A program made the translations under genes and the position numbers. Shown piece by piece: positions 25,779 through 35,731 of a DNA stretch of 64,000 bases. The stretch comes from Streptomyces sp. P9-A2 (GTDB lineage Bacteria > Actinomycetota > Actinomycetes > Streptomycetales > Streptomycetaceae). Every line of letters begins with the position of its first letter. The stretch's first letter is position 1. The notes below the pieces were generated by a model. That model was not told where the DNA came from and made no database searches. It saw only the letters and a list, made by a program, of their open reading frames with translations. The DNA lies in assembly GCF_036634175.1 (NCBI RefSeq), contig NZ_JAZIFX010000001.1, positions 372,001-436,000 on the forward strand, written 5' to 3'.

Positions 25779-28109
25779 CTACCTCCGCATCACGGCGGGT
25801 TCGTGGCGGCGCAGCAGCCGCGACACGGCGAACGCGCACAGCGCCGAGAGGACCAGCAGCATCGCCACATCGAGCAGCCACACTCCCTGGGAGTGCTGGA
25901 AGAGCGGGTCCGCGGTGCTCTCCCCCGGGATGATCCCGGCCAGGTCGACGGTGCCGGCCATCGCGCCGAACGCCCAGCGCGAGGGCACCAGCCAGGACAG
26001 CTGCTCCAGGACGGGCACGCCGTCCAGTTTCAGCAGGGCACCGCAGAAGACGACCTGGACGATGGCCAGCAGCACCAGCAGTGGCATCGTCACCTCCTCC
26101 TTGCGCACCAGCGCGGAGACGAGCAGGCCGAGCATCATGGCGGTGAAGCCGAGCAGTGCCACGGCCACCGTGATCTCCACCAGGGGTGGCATCAGCACGC
26201 CTTCACCGCCCGGTGCGTCGAGGTCGACCCCGAGCAGGGCGACCAGGGTGAGCACCACCGCCTGCAGCACGGTGATCGCGCCCAGCACGATGATCTTCGA
26301 CATCAGGTACGCCGATCTGGACAGGCCGACGGCCCGTTCACGCCGGTGGATCGGGCGCTCCTTGACGAGTTCCCGCACGGCGTTGGCGGCGCCCGTGAGC
26401 ACGGCGCCGACGCACAGGATGAGCAGGGCGTTCATCGCGGTACTCCGGGTCAGGGTGCCGCCGGCCAGGGCACGGGCCATCGCTCCCATCACGAAGGGCA
26501 GCGCGATCATGATGGCGAGGAACGTGCGGTCCGAGCCGAGCACGGCGGTGTAGCGGCGTACAAGGGTGCCGAGCTGCGCTGTGCGGCTGCGCGGCCGGGG
26601 CGGCGGGGCCACGGCGACCGGGCCGGCCGTCTGCTGCCGGGGCTGGGCGGTGGCGTCGGCGATGTACCTGCCGTGGAAGGGCGAGGCGCGGTAGTCGCCC
26701 GCCCAGTCGCGGTCCCGGTCGCGCTCGAAGGCCTCGAAGGCCTCCGGCCACTGTTCGAATCCGAAGAACGCGAGGGTGTCCTCGGGCGGTCCGTAGTAGG
26801 CGACGCGTCCTTGGGGGGCGAGCATGAGGAGCCGGTCGCACACGTCCAGGCTGAGCACGCTGTGGGTGACGACGATGACGGTGCGGCCGTCGTCGGCCAG
26901 TGCGCGCAGCATGTGCATCACCGAGCGGTCCATTCCCGGGTCCAGGCCGGAGGTCGGCTCGTCGAGGAACAGCAGGGACGGCTTGGTGAGGAGTTCCAGG
27001 GCGACGCTGACGCGTTTGCGCTGGCCGCCGGAGAGGCTGTGCACGGGCTGCTCCGCCCGCTGTTCCAGGCCGAGTTCGCGGATGACCTCGTCGACCCGGG
27101 AGCGGCGTTCGGTCTTGGCGGTGTCCTGCGGGAAGCGGAGCTCGGCGGCGTAGGACAGGGCGCTGCGGACGGTGAGCCGGTCGTGCAGGATGTCGTCCTG
27201 CGGGACGAGACCGATGCGCTGGCGCAGTTCGGCGTAGTCGCGGTAGAGGTCGCGGCCGTCGTAGAGAACGGTGCCGTGGTCGGCGGGGCGCTGTCCGGTG
27301 AGGGCGTTGAGGAGGGTGGACTTGCCCGCGCCGCTCGGGCCGACCACGGCGAGCAGACACTTCTCCCCCACCGGGAACGACACCTGGTCGAGCAGGGTCC
27401 TGCGGCCGTGGTCGACGACGACGGTGAGGTCCTGCACGTCGAGGGAGATCTCGCCGGTGTCGACGTACTCCTGGAGTTCGTCGCCGACGAGGCAGAGCGC
27501 GGAGTGGCCGATGCCGACGATGTCACCGGGGCCGACCGGGGCGCTGGTGACGGGCCTGCCGTTGAGGTAGGTGCCGTTGTGGCTGCCGAGGTCGGCGATC
27601 TCGTACGTCGCGTCGGGCAGTGCCCTCAGTTCGGCGTGCCAGCGGGAGACCACGAGATCGTCGATGACGAGGTCGTTGTCGGCGGCGCGGCCGATGCGGA
27701 CGGTGCGGGTGGGCAGCGGCCGTACGGTGGTGGGCCGCCGGTAGGTGCCGGTCAGGGCGGGGCTCGACACGGCGGAGAGGCGTTCGGGGGCGGGCGGCGG
27801 CCGGTCGATCAGGACGGCGCTCGGTCCGTCCTGAGGGCTGCCGAAGCGGATGACGCTGCCGGGGCCCACGTCCTTCACGCGCACGCGGTGGCCGTCGGTG
27901 TAGGTGCCGTTGGTGCTGCGCTCGTCCTCGATGGTCCAGTGGCCGTCACCGGGGTGGAGCACCGCGTGGTGCCAGGAGACCCGGGCGTCGTCCATGACGA
28001 TGTCGCTCAACGGGTCGCGTCCGACGTGGTAGTCGCGGACCGGGCTCATCAGGGTGGAGCCGCTGTCGGTCTCCACGAGGAGCTCCGGTGCGACCGGCCG
28101 CTCGACCAT
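25779..28109 (-). CDS. FHA-FHA-ABC transporter (ATPase and permease fused; Rv1747-like)
   Basis: 776 residues. Two FHA domains occupy about 20-95 (GRDPLSD, VSWHHA, STNGTYTDG) and 135-205 (IGRAADNDLVI, VSRWHAE, SHNGTYLNG). The ABC ATPase (about 235-460) shows Walker A GPSGAGKST, signature LSGGQRKR, Walker B LLFLDEPTSGLD and an H-loop VVTHS. An ABC2-type permease with six hydrophobic segments fills 535-770. The architecture is that of M. tuberculosis Rv1747, whose FHA domains are docking sites for the kinase PknF. The exported substrate is unknown. It heads the operon with the adaptor and kinase genes. Confidence 0.92.
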   Translation of the reverse strand: MVERPVAPELLVETDSGSTLMSPVRDYHVGRDPLSDIVMDDARVSWHHAVLHPGDGHWTIEDERSTNGTYTDGHRVRVKDVGPGSVIRFGSPQDGPSAVLIDRPPPAPERLSAVSSPALTGTYRRPTTVRPLPTRTVRIGRAADNDLVIDDLVVSRWHAELRALPDATYEIADLGSHNGTYLNGRPVTSAPVGPGDIVGIGHSALCLVGDELQEYVDTGEISLDVQDLTVVVDHGRRTLLDQVSFPVGEKCLLAVVGPSGAGKSTLLNALTGQRPADHGTVLYDGRDLYRDYAELRQRIGLVPQDDILHDRLTVRSALSYAAELRFPQDTAKTERRSRVDEVIRELGLEQRAEQPVHSLSGGQRKRVSVALELLTKPSLLFLDEPTSGLDPGMDRSVMHMLRALADDGRTVIVVTHSVLSLDVCDRLLMLAPQGRVAYYGPPEDTLAFFGFEQWPEAFEAFERDRDRDWAGDYRASPFHGRYIADATAQPRQQTAGPVAVAPPPRPRSRTAQLGTLVRRYTAVLGSDRTFLAIMIALPFVMGAMARALAGGTLTRSTAMNALLILCVGAVLTGAANAVRELVKERPIHRRERAVGLSRSAYLMSKIIVLGAITVLQAVVLTLVALLGVDLDAPGGEGVLMPPLVEITVAVALLGFTAMMLGLLVSALVRKEEVTMPLLVLLAIVQVVFCGALLKLDGVPVLEQLSWLVPSRWAFGAMAGTVDLAGIIPGESTADPLFQHSQGVWLLDVAMLLVLSALCAFAVSRLLRRHEPAVMRR

Positions 28110-28177
28110 GCCTGGATTCTACCGATTGGCCCGTTCGAGTGCCTGACGTGGCGGATGGGGCCGGGGCGGGGCGCGGG

Positions 28178-28588
28178 TCAGGCGACGGGGACGCCCAGGA
28201 CCGGGGCCGCGCGCTGCATCCGCAGGGCGTCCACGGACTCGGCCAGGAGCTCGTACTCGGTGGTGTCGTCGCCGGTGGCCAGGCGCACCATCTGTCCGGC
28301 GGCCAGAGCCTCGGCCATTTCCTCCTGGTGAGCGACATCGCCGCACCAGGCACGCAGCACGGCGGGCACGTCGGGTACTCCGTCGGCGACGGGGACGAGC
28401 GCGCCCGGGGGTAAGTGTTCGGCCTCCGGCTGCGGATCGAGGCGCTCGGCGATCCAGGAGGCGCGGTCGCGCAGCCACCACAGGGCGAGAGCCAGGGTGG
28501 GGGCGCGGTACGTGCCGAGGGGTACACCGATGCGGCGGCCGTCGCAGACTCCGTACGCCGTGACGTGGCACAGGAACTCGTCGTGCAC
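28178..28588 (-). CDS. Hypothetical protein with a TTA codon
   Basis: 136 residues from GTG 28588 with GGGGGAGAG upstream. It begins HDEFLCHVTAYGVCDGRRIGVPLGTYRAP and is Ala/Leu-rich with acidic patches; no membrane segment or known domain was recognised. Codon 59 is TTA, so translation should need bldA tRNA. It lies 68 bp upstream of the FHA-ABC gene on the same strand and could be cotranscribed. Confidence 0.65.
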   Translation of the reverse strand: MHDEFLCHVTAYGVCDGRRIGVPLGTYRAPTLALALWWLRDRASWIAERLDPQPEAEHLPPGALVPVADGVPDVPAVLRAWCGDVAHQEEMAEALAAGQMVRLATGDDTTEYELLAESVDALRMQRAAPVLGVPVA

Positions 28589-28698
28589 GATTCTCTCCCC
28601 CGGTTGCGTTGCCCGTCGGCCGACCGGGCTCGTTCTCCGGTGGGTCGCGTGCTGTGCGTGAGGGCGCCGTTGCGCGGGGTGAAGCGCTCTCGTTGTCG

Positions 28699-28726
28699 AG
28701 TATGTTCACCGCTGAATCACTGTCAC
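28699..28726 (-). promoter_or_regulatory. Possible promoter of the 28178-28588 gene
   Basis: On the minus strand GTGACA-N16-CATACT resembles a vegetative promoter, about 110 bp before the GTG start. The rest of 28589-28886 holds no gene that I can support. Confidence 0.35.
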
Positions 28727-28886
28727 CACGCCTTTCCGGCCACTCTCCTGGCATATTCGCCCCTCCGGTTGGCCGAAATAGCGTGTTTGCGGCGCCCTGC
28801 ACGGCACGAAGCGGACCCGGTACGGCGTCGGCCGTGCCGTCATGACATCGACGACACGGCCGGAAACGATCTGCCGGACGCCGGCC

Positions 28887-29879
<993 letters not shown>

Positions 29880-30021
29880 CGCGACTCCAAGGGGTTGGCA
29901 CACAGGGTGTACATGGGCGTCCGGCTCCGTGGAACCAGAACCGGGCTCCACTCTGTCGCGGTTCGCGGGCAGCGGTCCAACAGGGGAATCCGATGGAATT
30001 CAGCGAATACGCTTCTCAATC

Positions 30022-30906
30022 ATGGAACTGCGTCACCTTCAGCACTTTGTCGCCGTCGCCGAGGACCGGCACTTCACCCGAGCGGCGGAGCGACTGCTGG
30101 TCTCCCAGTCGGGTCTTTCGGCGTCGATCCGCTCCCTGGAGCGCGAGCTGCAGACGCCGTTGTTCGTACGGACGACCCGGAGGGTGACCCTCACCGAGGC
30201 CGGCCGGGCGCTGCTGGTGGAGGCCGAGCGGATCCTGGCTCAGGTGCGGGCGGCGCACGAGGCGGTGGCCGCGGTCCAGGGAGTACTGCGCGGCACGCTC
30301 GCCCTGGGCACCGAGCAGTGCATCGCCGGGGTGCACCCGGCGGAACTGCTGGCCGATTTCCGGCGGCGCCATCCGGACGTGGAGATCCGGCTGCGGCAAG
30401 GGGGCTCGGCGGCGCTGGCGGAGGAGGTCGCGGCGGGACGCCTCGATCTGGCCTTCGCCTACCGGACCCCCACGGACCCCGACCAGTTGCGGTCGGTGCC
30501 CCTCACCGGCGAGCCGATGACCGTGCTCTGCCATCCCGATCACCGCCTGGCGCGCGCCGGGGCGCCGCTGACCCCGCACGACCTGGGCGGCGAGGTGTTC
30601 GTGGACTTCCATCCCGACTGGGGCCCGCGCCGCGCCACCGACACCGCGTTCGCCGACGCCGGCGCACGGCGCACGGTGGCTCTGGAGGTGAACGACGTGC
30701 ACAGTCTGCTGGACCTGGTCGACGAGAACCTCGGCATCGCCGTCGTCCCCCAGCATTTCCGGCACAAGCGCGCGGCGCTGACCGCCCTGCCGTTGAAGGA
30801 CACCGGCGAGTCGGTGTACGAGAGTGTGGTGCTGGTCCCGCCCGAGGAGGCGACCAGCCCGGCGGCGCGAGCGCTGATGGCCCTGCTGGACGGTGGGCGG
30901 TCGTAG
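30022..30906 (+). CDS. LysR family transcriptional regulator
   Basis: 294 residues from ATG 30022. The helix-turn-helix is MELRHLQHFVAVAEDRHFTRAAERLLVSQSGLSASI, and the effector domain follows (GTLALGTEQCIAGVHP onward). It diverges from the aldo/keto reductase gene with a 142-bp gap. A small palindrome, AGCGAATACGCT at 30002-30013, lies just before its start and could be part of an operator. Confidence 0.88.
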   Translation: MELRHLQHFVAVAEDRHFTRAAERLLVSQSGLSASIRSLERELQTPLFVRTTRRVTLTEAGRALLVEAERILAQVRAAHEAVAAVQGVLRGTLALGTEQCIAGVHPAELLADFRRRHPDVEIRLRQGGSAALAEEVAAGRLDLAFAYRTPTDPDQLRSVPLTGEPMTVLCHPDHRLARAGAPLTPHDLGGEVFVDFHPDWGPRRATDTAFADAGARRTVALEVNDVHSLLDLVDENLGIAVVPQHFRHKRAALTALPLKDTGESVYESVVLVPPEEATSPAARALMALLDGGRS

Positions 30907-31112
30907 CGGACGGCGCGCGGAGAAGGGCGGCGCACGTCCGGCGGGGCGTGCGGAACGGGGCGCGACCGGCGTTGGGATGCGCGAGGGTTGGGAACTGCTG
31001 GGGTTTGACTGAGTGCGAGTGTGCTCTGGCATGTGTGGGTGAGCGTGGGGACTGCGGCTGAGATGGCGTGTGCGGTCACATCCAGGCGATGGAATAGGGG
31101 TTTGCCCGTCGA

Positions 31113-32855
31113 ATGTGTGACCTTTGCAGGTGGCGCTCGTTGGGTGGAGTGATCGGGTTTGTCGAGGTCGGCGACGGGGGTGCGGGAGTGGGTGGTCTGC
31201 GGAAGGTCGCGGCGCCGTTCGTCGTGCCCGGCCCGTCGGGGGTGGCGGTGCGTACCCGGCTGGGGCAGCTGACTCCCGTCGATGAGGAGGTGCTGCGTCG
31301 GGTGGGCGCGCATCTGGGCACCCTGGCCTCCCGTGACCTGAAGACCCGCTGCCACAACGGCCTCGAGCACGACGCCGGAGCGTGGGCGGTGCGCAAGCGG
31401 GAACTGACCCCCCTCTCCTCGGCCCGCTGGGCGGGCGCGATCACGAAGGCCACGCATGACCAGTGGGCGCTGGCCCGGCGCAGTGCGCTGGCCCACCTCC
31501 AGAACCTTCAGGCGGGTGTCCACATGCTGCGGCACCGGCTGTCGCTGCCGCTTGGCCAGAAGGGGACGCGGAAGGCCCCCGGCGGTTACCGCAGCAGGCG
31601 GGAATGGCACGCCAAGGCCCGCCGCCTGCGGGCGCTGGAGGACCGGCTGGCGCAGGAGCGCGCCGACTGGGAGGCCGGGCGGGTGCATGTGGTACGCGGC
31701 GGCAAGCGCCTGGCCCGCACCCGGCATCATCTGCCCGCCGCACAACTCACCCAGGACCGGTGGCGCGCACGCTGGGAGGCGGAACGCTGGTTTCTGCAGG
31801 CGGACGGCGAGTCCGGGAAACGCTACGGCAACGAGACCATCCGCATCAGCCCGGACGGTGAGGTGAGTATCCGGCTTCCTGCCCCGTTGTCCGGGCTGGC
31901 GAATGCCCCGCACGGCCGGTACGTGCTCACCGGCCGGATCCGCTTCGCGCACCGGGGGCCGGAGTGGGCCGACCGGGTGGCAGCGAACCGGGCTGTCGCC
32001 TACCGCATCCACCACGACCCGGCCCGGGCACGCTGGTATGTGACCGCCTCCTGGCAGACCCCCGCATCCCCGGCGGTGCCCCTGGCGGCGGCGCTGGCGC
32101 ACGGGGTGATCGGGGTGGACCTGAACGCCGACCACCTCGCCGCCTGGCGCCTGGATGCCCACGGCAACCCGACCGGCAACCCGCGCCGCTTCTCCTACGA
32201 CCTGTCCGGCACCGCCGAGCACCGTGACGCCCAGGTCCGCCACGCCCTGACCCGACTCCTGCACTGGGCCCTCACCTGCGGTGCCAAGGCGATCGCCGTG
32301 GAGGACCTGGACTTCACCGCCGAGAAGACCCGCGAGAAACACGGCCGCAAGAGGCGGTTTAGGCGGCTGGTCTCCGGCCTGCCCACCGGCCGGCTCCGCG
32401 CCCGCCTGGTTTCGATGGCCGACCGGACGGGGATCACCGTCGTCGCCGTGGATCCGGCCTACACCTCGAAGTGGGGCGCCCAGCACTGGCAGAAACCCCT
32501 CACCAGCACCACCCGCAAGACCACCCTCCCCCAAGCTCTCGACTGCGCTCAAGCAGGGGGCACCCCCATCGACGCAGCCGCCGTGGCGATCGCACGACGC
32601 GCCCAGGGCTATCCGCTCCGGCGTCGGACGGCACCGCCCCGCACCCACCGGAGCGATGGATGCGGGCATCGGACCGTCCAGACCGGACCGGATACCCCCG
32701 GGCGTGAGGGACCCCGCCGCCGCCTTCCCGGACCACGGACACGATCCGTGCCGCCGGACGCGGAACGAACGCGGGCGACCAGGACACCCAACACCGTTCG
32801 GGATGTCCGCAGTGAGCGAGAGTGGGTCCAGGACTCACTTCTGCTCACTGAATAG
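31113..32855 (+). CDS. TnpB-related protein without a zinc ribbon
   Basis: About 580 residues. RuvC-like acids appear as Asp in GVIGVDLNADHLA, Glu in IAVEDLDF and Asp in IDAAAVAIARR. Between the last two, where TnpB usually has CxxC zinc knuckles, there is DPAYTSKWGAQHWQKPL and no cysteines. This variant is widespread in actinobacteria as IS200/IS605 TnpB-related proteins. A 45-bp hairpin repeat has inserted in frame just before the last Asp (32526-32570). The start is uncertain. No tnpA or clear element ends were found. Activity is doubtful. Confidence 0.75.
   Translation: MCDLCRWRSLGGVIGFVEVGDGGAGVGGLRKVAAPFVVPGPSGVAVRTRLGQLTPVDEEVLRRVGAHLGTLASRDLKTRCHNGLEHDAGAWAVRKRELTPLSSARWAGAITKATHDQWALARRSALAHLQNLQAGVHMLRHRLSLPLGQKGTRKAPGGYRSRREWHAKARRLRALEDRLAQERADWEAGRVHVVRGGKRLARTRHHLPAAQLTQDRWRARWEAERWFLQADGESGKRYGNETIRISPDGEVSIRLPAPLSGLANAPHGRYVLTGRIRFAHRGPEWADRVAANRAVAYRIHHDPARARWYVTASWQTPASPAVPLAAALAHGVIGVDLNADHLAAWRLDAHGNPTGNPRRFSYDLSGTAEHRDAQVRHALTRLLHWALTCGAKAIAVEDLDFTAEKTREKHGRKRRFRRLVSGLPTGRLRARLVSMADRTGITVVAVDPAYTSKWGAQHWQKPLTSTTRKTTLPQALDCAQAGGTPIDAAAVAIARRAQGYPLRRRTAPPRTHRSDGCGHRTVQTGPDTPGREGPRRRLPGPRTRSVPPDAERTRATRTPNTVRDVRSEREWVQDSLLLTE
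32526..32570. repeat. Hairpin repeat copy A, inserted in frame in the TnpB-like gene
   Basis: CTCCCCCAAGCTCTCGACTG... closing with ...CAGGGGGCACCCCCA matches the two copies in the 35.5-kb MITE (35589-35622 and 35689-35731). It is 45 bp, 15 codons, so the frame is kept and adds LPQALDCAQAGGTPI to the protein. Confidence 0.75.
32810..32850 (+). repeat. Imperfect 20-bp stem-loop at the end of the TnpB-like gene
   Basis: CAGTGAGCGAGAGTGGGTCC pairs with GGACTCACTTCTGCTCACTG at 17 of 20 positions with a one-base loop. It overlaps the gene's 3' end, the place where an element-end hairpin or omega RNA scaffold would lie. It could also be a terminator. Confidence 0.5.
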
Positions 32856-32868
32856 GAACGGTGGTCCC

Positions 32869-33384
32869 ATGCTTGCCAAGGACATCCTCATCGACGGCTA
32901 CGGCAGGATCCGCGAAGAGGTCCACGCCGCCGTGACCGGGCTCGGCCCCGACGCCCTGAACACTCCGCCGGCCCCGGGAGCCAACTCGGTCACCTGGCTG
33001 GTCTGGCACCTCACCCGGATCCAGGACGACCACGTCGCGGACGCCTTCGGGCTCGACCAGGTGTGGCTCGCCCAGGGCTTCGAGAAGCGGTTCGCGCTCG
33101 GCCTGCCCCGCCACGACACCGGGTACGGCCACACCCCGGAGCGGGTCGCCGGGGTACGGGTCGACGCGGGCGGCCTCCTCACCGGCTACTACGACGCGGT
33201 GCACGAGCAGACCCTGGACGCCTTGAACGCACTGGCCGCCAAGGACCTGGAGCGCGTCGTGGACGAGCGCTGGGATCCGCCGGTGAGCCTGGGGGTGCGC
33301 CTGGTCAGCGTCCTGTCCGACGATCTCCAGCACGCCGGACAGGCCGCCTATGTACGGGGGCTGCTTCAGCGCACGGAGTCGTAG
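32869..33384 (+). CDS. DinB-fold protein (mycothiol transferase-like, DUF664)
   Basis: 171 residues. The DinB four-helix bundle is indicated by [23 protein letters not shown] and, near the end, [18 protein letters not shown]. The three histidines (WHL, DDH, QHA) form the usual metal site. Members in actinobacteria are mycothiol-dependent transferases or metal-binding proteins of unknown role. Its last 19 bases overlap the convergent adenosine deaminase gene. Confidence 0.85.
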   Translation: MLAKDILIDGYGRIREEVHAAVTGLGPDALNTPPAPGANSVTWLVWHLTRIQDDHVADAFGLDQVWLAQGFEKRFALGLPRHDTGYGHTPERVAGVRVDAGGLLTGYYDAVHEQTLDALNALAAKDLERVVDERWDPPVSLGVRLVSVLSDDLQHAGQAAYVRGLLQRTES

Positions 33385-34445
33385 CCGGGCAGGACCACGT
33401 CCCTGAGGAGGGCGTTGCGCTCGTCGAACGGGAGGAACGCGCTCTTGACGGCGTTCACCGTGACGGTCCGCAGGTCCTCGACGGTCCAGCCGGCCTGCTC
33501 CACCAGCAGGGACATCTCACGGGTCATCGTGGTACCGGACACCAGCCGGTTGTCCGTGTTGAGGGTGACCCGGAAGCCGAGGTCCTTCAAAGCGGTGATG
33601 GGGTGCGTGGCGATCGATTCGGCGGCCCCGGTCTGGAGGTTGGAGGTGGGGCACATCTCCAGCGCGATACGGCGGTCGCGGACCCAGCCCGCGAGCCGGC
33701 CGAGCTTGCCGGCCGCGAGGTCGGGGATGTCCTCCGTGATCCGCACGCCGTGGCCGATGCGCTGGGCGCCGCACAGCTGGAGGGCCTGGTGGATGCTGGG
33801 CAGGCCGTGGGCCTCGCCGGCGTGGATGGTGAACGGCACGCTCTCGCGGCGCAGGTGCTCGAAGGCGTCCAGGTGATCGGCGGCGGGGAAACCGTCCTCG
33901 GCGCCGGCGATGTCGAAGCCCACGACGCCCGCGTCCCGGAACGCCACCACCAGGCCGGCGATCTCCCGCGTCCGGTCGAACATCCGCATGCCGCACAGCA
34001 GCGTCCCGACCCGCACCGGCGTTCCCGCGGCGGCGGCCTTGGCCATACCGGCCGCGAGGCCCTCCTGCACGGCCTCGACCACCTCGGGCAGGGTCAGTCC
34101 GCCCTTCGTCATCAGCTCGGGGGCGTAGCGGACCTCGCCGTAGACGACACCGTCGGCGGCGAGGTCGAGCACGTACTCCTCGGCGGTGCGCAGCAGTCCC
34201 TCGCGGGTCTGCATGACGGCGAGGGTGTGCTCGAAGGTGGCTATGTAGCGCACCAGGTCACCGGAGTCGGCGGCCTCGACGTACCAGGCGGCGAGCTCGT
34301 CCGGGTCGGTGGTGGGCAGGGTGTGGCCGACCGTCTCCGCGAGCTCCACCACGGTGACGGGACGCAGTCCGCCGTCGAGGTGGTCGTGCAGCACGGCCTT
34401 GGGCAGCCGGCGGAGGGTGTCGGGGGTGATGCGGGGCGCGGTCAT
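33366..34445 (-). CDS. add: Adenosine deaminase
   Basis: 359 residues. It deaminates adenosine to inosine in purine salvage. The zinc site and catalytic residues are in place: HDHLDGG (variant of HxHLDG), the IHAGEAHG loop with the catalytic Glu, RIGHGVR, and [10 protein letters not shown] supplying the Asp. [12 protein letters not shown] is a family signature. The start ATG 34445 is followed upstream by a G+C-rich leader. A VOC gene in the same direction lies 90 bp upstream. Confidence 0.93.
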   Translation of the reverse strand: MTAPRITPDTLRRLPKAVLHDHLDGGLRPVTVVELAETVGHTLPTTDPDELAAWYVEAADSGDLVRYIATFEHTLAVMQTREGLLRTAEEYVLDLAADGVVYGEVRYAPELMTKGGLTLPEVVEAVQEGLAAGMAKAAAAGTPVRVGTLLCGMRMFDRTREIAGLVVAFRDAGVVGFDIAGAEDGFPAADHLDAFEHLRRESVPFTIHAGEAHGLPSIHQALQLCGAQRIGHGVRITEDIPDLAAGKLGRLAGWVRDRRIALEMCPTSNLQTGAAESIATHPITALKDLGFRVTLNTDNRLVSGTTMTREMSLLVEQAGWTVEDLRTVTVNAVKSAFLPFDERNALLRDVVLPGYDSVR

Positions 34446-34534
34446 GGGCGGTGCTTTCCTCAGCGGTTCGGTGTCGGTGGCGGAATCGGCGCCGGAAGGG
34501 GGAGCGGAATCGGTGGCGATGCCGGTGTGCGGGA

Positions 34535-34927
34535 TCAGTCGGCGGGCTGGAGCAGGTCCCAGCGGTTGCCGTACAGGTCCTGGAAGACGGCGACCGAGCC
34601 GTACGGCTCGTGGCGCGGGTGTTCCAGGAAGGTCACGCCCGCGGCTGTCATCCGGGCGTGGTCGCGGGCGAAGTCGTCCGTGTGCAGGAAGAAGCCGACG
34701 CGCCCGCCGGTCTGGTCACCGATCCTGGGGCGTTGGCCGTCGCCCTTGGCACGGGCGAGCAGCAGGCCGGTGCCGGTGCCGCCCGCGTCCGGTTCGACGA
34801 CGACCCAGCGGGATCCGTCGGGCCGGAGGGTGTCCTCGGCGAGCCGGAAGCCGAGGGCCTCGGTGTAGAAGCGGATCGCCTCGTCGTAGTCGTCGACGAC
34901 CAGGGTGACCAGGGCGACACGTCTCAT
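34535..34927 (-). CDS. Single-domain VOC family protein
   Basis: 130 residues from ATG 34927 with GAAGAGG upstream. The beta-alpha-beta VOC module is clear: [27 protein letters not shown] and [29 protein letters not shown]. It is a possible glyoxalase-like enzyme or binding protein; the ligand is unknown. A dyad and a promoter-like sequence precede it. Confidence 0.85.
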   Translation of the reverse strand: MRRVALVTLVVDDYDEAIRFYTEALGFRLAEDTLRPDGSRWVVVEPDAGGTGTGLLLARAKGDGQRPRIGDQTGGRVGFFLHTDDFARDHARMTAAGVTFLEHPRHEPYGSVAVFQDLYGNRWDLLQPAD

Positions 34928-34961
34928 CGGGACCTCTTCGGGGTGGGATCGATCGGCAGAG

Positions 34962-34980
34962 GTTATACGTAAAACGTAAG
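34962..34980 (-). promoter_or_regulatory. A+T-rich dyad and -10-like box upstream of the VOC gene
   Basis: TACGT-AAA-ACGTA at 34966-34978 is a perfect small inverted repeat in an otherwise G+C-rich region. On the minus strand TATAAC at 34962-34967 could be a -10 box, so a repressor bound at the dyad would block it. No adjacent regulator gene is seen. Confidence 0.4.
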
Positions 34981-35081
34981 GAGGCGCCAATCCCCCTCCC
35001 GGCGGCGCCGAGGACCTGGGCCCGAAGACTTACGACTCCGGTCCGAGGCGTCCGGACGGATCGCCCGGCTACCGTCCGCAC

Positions 35082-35543
35082 ATGAAGATCACCGAGTCAC
35101 CGCAGCGGAGTCGGGAGCAGCGCAGAACTGATGTTCTGGACCGCCTGGAACGGGAGACGGACATCTGGGTGGCCTCGGCGGACGCCGAGGGACTGCCCTG
35201 TCTGGTGCCACTGTGGTTCGCGTGGGACGGCGAGGCCGTCTGGTTGGCGACCCGGCCCGCCAACCCCACCGGCCGCAATCTGCGGGAGGGCGGCCGGACC
35301 CGGCTGGCGTTCGGCGACACGCGGGACGTCGTCCTGATCGACGGCGTGGTGGAGACGTACGACGCACGGGAGGTGCCGCCGGTGGCGGCGGAGGCGTTCC
35401 GGGAGAAGACCGGCTGGGATCCGCGCACGGACCGGGCCGGCTACGCGTTCTTCCGGGTGCGCCCCCGGGCGGTGCAAGCCTGGCACGAGGTGCACGAAAT
35501 GCCGGAGCGGCAGCTCATGCGGGACGGAATCTGGCTGATGTAG
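35082..35543 (+). CDS. Pyridoxamine 5'-phosphate oxidase family protein (split-barrel flavoprotein)
   Basis: 153 residues. The split-barrel begins ETDIWVASADAEGLPCLVPLWFAWDGEAVWLATRP and continues RLAFGDTRDVVLIDGVVE. Members bind FMN, F420 or heme and act as small oxidoreductases. Its stop codon TAG shares its final G with the first base of the MITE next to it, so the insertion lies exactly at the gene end. Confidence 0.85.
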   Translation: MKITESPQRSREQRRTDVLDRLERETDIWVASADAEGLPCLVPLWFAWDGEAVWLATRPANPTGRNLREGGRTRLAFGDTRDVVLIDGVVETYDAREVPPVAAEAFREKTGWDPRTDRAGYAFFRVRPRAVQAWHEVHEMPERQLMRDGIWLM

Positions 35544-35588
35544 GGCGTGTTTCGAAAGTCCCGCCTGCCCCGCGGCGTCCGGCACGCA

Positions 35589-35622
35589 CTCCCCCAAGCT
35601 CTTCGAGCAGGAGGGACCCCCA
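35589..35622. repeat. Hairpin repeat copy B
   Basis: A shortened copy, with the loop reduced to a single GCTC/GAGC stem: CTCCCCCAAGCTCTTCGAGC then AGGAGGGACCCCCA. It has the same orientation as copies A and C. Confidence 0.7.
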
Positions 35623-35688
35623 GCCGCGTTGTCGGGATCGCCCGCGTACGCCCGGTACGCGGGCGACCCTCCGCCGTGCGATCGCACG

Positions 35689-35731
35689 CTCCCCCAAGCT
35701 CTCGGCTCCGCTCGAGCAGGGGGGACCCCCA
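35689..35731. repeat. Hairpin repeat copy C
   Basis: CTCCCCCAAGCTCTCGGCTC then CGCTCGAGCAGGGGGGACCC and CCA. The CCCCC/GGGGG and GCTC/GAGC arms fold into one hairpin. This form is common in Streptomyces genomes, to my recollection. Confidence 0.75.

Noticed and set aside
21213..28109. A biosynthetic gene cluster in the signalling/transport locus
   Set aside because: No synthase, tailoring enzyme or precursor gene; the content is kinase, transporter and membrane proteins.
25677..28331. An 884-codon open frame on the plus strand
   Set aside because: It is antisense to the FHA-ABC transporter; composition is Gly/Gln/His-rich with no domain, a typical high-G+C shadow.
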